47,376 nucleotides of DNA from Megasphaera cerevisiae DSM 20462 (GTDB lineage Bacteria; Bacillota; Negativicutes; Veillonellales; Megasphaeraceae): contig NZ_LEKT01000022.1 in the NCBI RefSeq assembly GCF_001045675.1, positions 1-47,376 of the forward strand, in the 5' to 3' direction. The notes beneath the pieces were generated by a model that ran no database searches, was not told the DNA's origin, and saw only the letters and a list, made by a program, of their open reading frames with translations. This document shows positions 44,572 to 47,376 of this stretch, piece after piece; the first letter of the stretch is position 1; the number at the start of each line of letters is the position of its first letter. A program made the position numbers and the translations under genes.

Positions 44572-45765
44572 TTATTCCCTGCAAAACAACCTAGCTGCTT
44601 TAGCAAACCGTGTGGTTCCTTCTATAAGCTGCTCTATTGGGGCATAGGTATAATTCAAGCGAAAAGCATGCCCCGTTTTTTTGCCATCGACGGCAAAGGC
44701 TTCGCTTTTAACAGCACCGACTCCCTGTCTGAACAATTCTTCATAAAAGGTGTCTATATCCACATATTCCGGCAAAGTAACCCACATGAACATGCCCCCC
44801 TCCGGTCTGGTAAACTGAACGGCAGAAGGCCCGTTCTGTTCCAATGCCCGAATCATGGCATCCGCTCTTTTCTTATATAATTCACAAATGCGGCAGATAT
44901 GCTTTTCGTAATCTATAGCCTGCAGCGTATACTGCACAATTAATTGATTAAAAAGCGGACTCTGACCATCCATGACATTTTTTATGACCTCCATGGGTTT
45001 GATATATTTTTCATCACCATACAGATACCCTACACGCAGTCCCGGTGACAATGTTTTAGAATAAGATCCGGCAAATAATACAATTCCTTCTATGTCAATC
45101 GCTTTAAAGTTAGGAACAGCAGTACCGCTGAAGCGTATGTCTCCATAAGGATCGTCTTCATAAATAAGCAAATCATATTCACCTGCAATACGATAGATTT
45201 CTTTTCTCCGCTGCAGCGGCATCGTCAGGCCTGTCGGATTCTGAAAATTAGGATTCAGATAAATATATTTTCCTCTGCCTGATTTTGCTTGCTTTTCCAA
45301 TTCCTCTGGAATCATGCCGTCTTTATCAACAGGAATGCCGACAGGCTTCCCTCCTACGGCACGCACAGCATATATGGCGCAGGGATAGGAAAATTGTTCA
45401 AAATAGACTTCATCACCTTCACAGCACAGCGTTCTGGCCGCGACACCCAGTCCATGACCGGAACCATTCAGCATGATAAAGGCCTGCCGGTCTTTAGGCA
45501 GTTTCTTTTTTTCTGACAGACGCTGTTTTGTCAGTTCCATTAACCCAACGCTTCCGCCTGTTGGGCCATATTCAAAAACTCGCAGCAAATTTTCACTGGT
45601 GACTTTTTTAATCGCATTCTTCAGTGCTGCCTGCGGAATAGCCTCCGCTGATGGATTGCCAATGGCCAGCGATATAAATCCCGGTATCTTTGCGCCCCGT
45701 TCCTGAACTTCTCTGATCAAGCTGGGACGGCTGCTGCTTGTTTTTTCCGGTAACATAAAACTCAT
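44572..45765 (-). CDS. PLP-dependent aminotransferase (2-aminoadipate/aromatic type)
   Basis: This fold type I enzyme lacks a DNA-binding domain, unlike the MocR protein elsewhere in the window. Motifs are GFISLAIGNPSAEAIP, YGPTGGSVGLMELTKQR, LNPNFQNPTGLTM, YEDDPYGDIRF and the PLP lysine in AGSYSKTLSPGLRVGYLY. The group includes LysN-type and kynurenine/aromatic aminotransferases. Placed directly after an amino-acid ABC ATPase, it probably deaminates the imported amino acid. I chose the ATG at 45765, with CAGGAG ten bases upstream; this gives 397 residues. Confidence 0.88.
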   Translation of the reverse strand: MSFMLPEKTSSSRPSLIREVQERGAKIPGFISLAIGNPSAEAIPQAALKNAIKKVTSENLLRVFEYGPTGGSVGLMELTKQRLSEKKKLPKDRQAFIMLNGSGHGLGVAARTLCCEGDEVYFEQFSYPCAIYAVRAVGGKPVGIPVDKDGMIPEELEKQAKSGRGKYIYLNPNFQNPTGLTMPLQRRKEIYRIAGEYDLLIYEDDPYGDIRFSGTAVPNFKAIDIEGIVLFAGSYSKTLSPGLRVGYLYGDEKYIKPMEVIKNVMDGQSPLFNQLIVQYTLQAIDYEKHICRICELYKKRADAMIRALEQNGPSAVQFTRPEGGMFMWVTLPEYVDIDTFYEELFRQGVGAVKSEAFAVDGKKTGHAFRLNYTYAPIEQLIEGTTRFAKAARLFCRE

Positions 45766-45788
45766 TCTATCCACACTCCTGACTCGAA

Positions 45789-46535
45789 TCACTCTTGCCC
45801 GGCCCGACGTACCCGAGCTAAAAACTGTTTGGTTCGCTCATGCTGAGGATGAGTAAACACATCCTCCGGATTCCCTTTTTCCACAACATAGCCCTCGGCC
45901 ATAAAGACCACTTCATCAGCGACTTCTCTTGCAAATTGCATTTCATGCGTGACAACGGCCATCGTCATACCTGCTTCCGCCACGCTTTTCATCACTTCCA
46001 GCACATCATCCACTAATTCCGGGTCCAATGCAGCCGTCGGTTCATCAAACAAAATCACCTTTGGCTCCATTGCCATCGCTCTGGCGATGCCCACGCGCTG
46101 CAGCTGTCCTCCTGACAGCTGCGACGGATAAAAGTCCATGCGGTCTCCTAAGCCCACCTTATTCAAATATTTTTCCGCAATTTCCCGGGCTTCATTTTTT
46201 TTGACTTTTTTAACAATAATCAGGCCTTCCATTACATTTTCCAATGCTGATTTATTTTTGAATAAATTATAATTTTGAAAGACCATTGTACAATTTTCTC
46301 GCAATTGTTTCAATTGTTTTTTACTATATTTTTTTTGGTCAATAATGATGTCATCCAGCTGAACAATCCCGCTTGTCGGCGGCTCTAAATAATTTCCACA
46401 ACGCAGCAGCGTTGTTTTACCGCTTCCCGACGGACCTAATATGACAACCACTTTACCGGTCGGAACCTCCAATGATACCGATTTTAATACTTCATTATCA
46501 CCAAATACTTTACGGATATTTTCAAATTTCAGCAT
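45789..46535 (-). CDS. Polar amino-acid ABC transporter ATP-binding protein
   Basis: The 248-residue ATPase matches the GlnQ/HisP group: Walker [10 protein letters not shown] near 34-42, Q-loop [18 protein letters not shown], signature [17 protein letters not shown], Walker [17 protein letters not shown] and H-loop [15 protein letters not shown]. The [19 protein letters not shown] stretch is typical of cystine or glutamine importers. It lies 12 bases after the permease gene. The binding protein would be expected beyond the insertion sequence. Confidence 0.93.
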   Translation of the reverse strand: MLKFENIRKVFGDNEVLKSVSLEVPTGKVVVILGPSGSGKTTLLRCGNYLEPPTSGIVQLDDIIIDQKKYSKKQLKQLRENCTMVFQNYNLFKNKSALENVMEGLIIVKKVKKNEAREIAEKYLNKVGLGDRMDFYPSQLSGGQLQRVGIARAMAMEPKVILFDEPTAALDPELVDDVLEVMKSVAEAGMTMAVVTHEMQFAREVADEVVFMAEGYVVEKGNPEDVFTHPQHERTKQFLARVRRAGQE

Positions 46536-46547
46536 ACAGTGCCCTCC

Positions 46548-47055
46548 TTATGAATATTTTTTGTTTAACTGGGTTTCAAGATATTTCTGTATAATTGTAA
46601 AAATAACATTTAGTCCCCAATAAATGACAAGTACCGCCAAATAGGTTTCCATAAACCGCAGATCTTTAGAACTCATCATTTTTGCCTTCAGCATCATTTC
46701 TGTAATTCCTACCATAGAAGCCAGCGATGTGCCTTTAAATACTTCCAAAAAATTATTAGACAAAGGGGGAATCATATAGTGCACAGCCTGCGGCAAAATA
46801 ATTCGGCGCATTGCCTGAAACTGACTCATCCCAATAGACAGACAGCCTTCCATTTGTCCTTTGTCAACAGATTGAATAGCCCCTCGAATCGTTTCCGCCA
46901 TGTATGCTGAATAGGCTAAACTCAAACAAAGAATAGCATGCCAAATGGGCGGCATATTTTTTGTTAAAAATAAATTTGGGAACAACCCATACACAAAGAA
47001 AAACAATTGCACCAATAGCGGCGTTCCCCGGAAAAAGGAAGATAGTATAAAATTT
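46548..47055 (-). pseudogene. Amino-acid ABC transporter permease, cut by IS256 element
   Basis: The HisM/GlnP-type permease is open from 47054 and reads SSFFRGTPLLVQLFFFVYG, the conserved RGTP segment normally found near residue 60-75. The EAA loop follows (EGCLSIGMSQFQAMRRIILPQA) with the terminal helices. About 60 N-terminal residues are missing: at 47055-47057 the frame meets a stop exactly where the IS256 end begins. Leaky internal starts (for example TTG 47015) could give a fragment lacking the first helix, but a working importer is unlikely. Confidence 0.85.
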
Positions 47056-47056
47056 T

Positions 47057-47376
47057 ATGTGTAAACTCTAAGAGGCCCATAGGAAAAGGAACCTCATTCC
47101 TGTATAGTGTTAAGTGCTAACAAAGATACTAAAGAAATGAGGTTCCCTAATGTCAAATCTTAACACAAAACTCATGCAAGCGCTAGTAGAAAAACAATCT
47201 GTTGAAGATGTCTTTCGTCAAGAACTTGAAGATGCCATCAACCAGTTGCTTAAGGTTGAACTTTCTAGTTTTCTAGGATATGAGAAACATAGTTCCAACG
47301 GCTGGTCTTCTGGTAATAGCCGCAACGGTTTTTATTCTCGCGAACTTCGCACGGAATATGGTACTTTACAGCTCCA
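47057..47376 (+). mobile_element. IS256-family insertion sequence, truncated by window edge
   Basis: The element begins near GTGTAAACTC (about 47059), next to the broken permease, and encodes a transposase from 47150 to beyond the window. A long inverted pair GGAACCTCATT (47088-47098) / AATGAGGTTCC (47136-47146) precedes the start codon. The other end and the target duplication are outside the window. Confidence 0.8.
47150..47376 (+). CDS. IS256-family transposase, N-terminal fragment
   Basis: The 75 visible codons begin MSNLNTKLMQALVEKQSVED and include FRQELEDAINQLLKVELSSF and NGWSSGNSRNGFYSREL, the conserved N-terminus of IS256/mutator transposases (...LGYE...R.G...). The DDE catalytic core lies outside. 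The ribosome site GAGG at 47139-47142 is inside the upstream inverted pair, so translation may be blocked on read-through transcripts. Confidence 0.88.
   Translation, partial: MSNLNTKLMQALVEKQSVEDVFRQELEDAINQLLKVELSSFLGYEKHSSNGWSSGNSRNGFYSRELRTEYGTLQL

Overview
The window most likely comes from a diderm Firmicute of the class Negativicutes, probably Megasphaera-like. This is inferred, because no 16S or other marker was available. Low-GC Firmicute traits are a T-box leader, a CcpN/PpsR/PEP-synthase module, an LL-diaminopimelate aminotransferase, a TagA-type glycosyltransferase and strong GGAGG ribosome sites. They occur beside outer-membrane traits: a TonB-dependent receptor remnant and a MacA-MacB exporter. 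A superoxide reductase without an obvious oxidative chain fits an anaerobe.

Layout. Position 1-246 is the end of an IS30-family element lying against a wrecked TonB receptor gene. Positions 1010-6627 (minus) form one probable operon, guaB-tagA-psd-pssA-glycosyltransferase-surE, which mixes purine synthesis with envelope lipid and glycan synthesis. recG (minus) and rpmB (plus) diverge at 8.8 kb. A lactate/malate-dehydrogenase-like protein and a tandem flavodoxin-fold protein form a small operon (9.2-11.3 kb). Positions 11.7-20.7 kb (minus) hold a giant five-domain protein, ppsR, ccpN and ppsA. Together the last three control PEP synthesis from pyruvate at the transcriptional and protein levels. 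A bifunctional penicillin-binding protein (plus) follows, then a divergent MocR regulator and LysE exporter sharing three copies of TTTTGGCTGG, then a phosphoesterase and a superoxide reductase. Positions 27.4-36.5 kb hold a small unknown gene, cytX, macA-macB-permease, two flavodoxin-fold proteins, dapL, ychF and a small XRE regulator. Positions 37.5-42.7 kb hold a GlcD-type oxidase, an ABC-F ATPase and a T-box-controlled BASS-family transporter.

The last part (43.1-47.06 kb, minus) is an amino-acid uptake and catabolism operon: ABC permease, ABC ATPase, aminotransferase, a 2-hydroxyacid dehydrogenase with a large internal deletion, and a cytidylate-kinase-like protein. An IS256-family element cuts off the start of its permease. 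The window therefore ends inside an insertion sequence on both sides, as expected for a contig broken at repeats.

The most unusual items are the 1622-residue HD / helical-repeat / nucleotidyltransferase / acetyltransferase-like / phosphoribosyltransferase-like protein; two exact TATGTTATTTT repeats upstream of ppsA that resemble CcpN boxes; two orphan plus-strand transcription signals (near 11.6 kb and 42.8-43.1 kb), the second carrying a 26-residue hydrophobic peptide; and the T-box ahead of a BASS transporter. No tRNA, rRNA or CRISPR array was seen.
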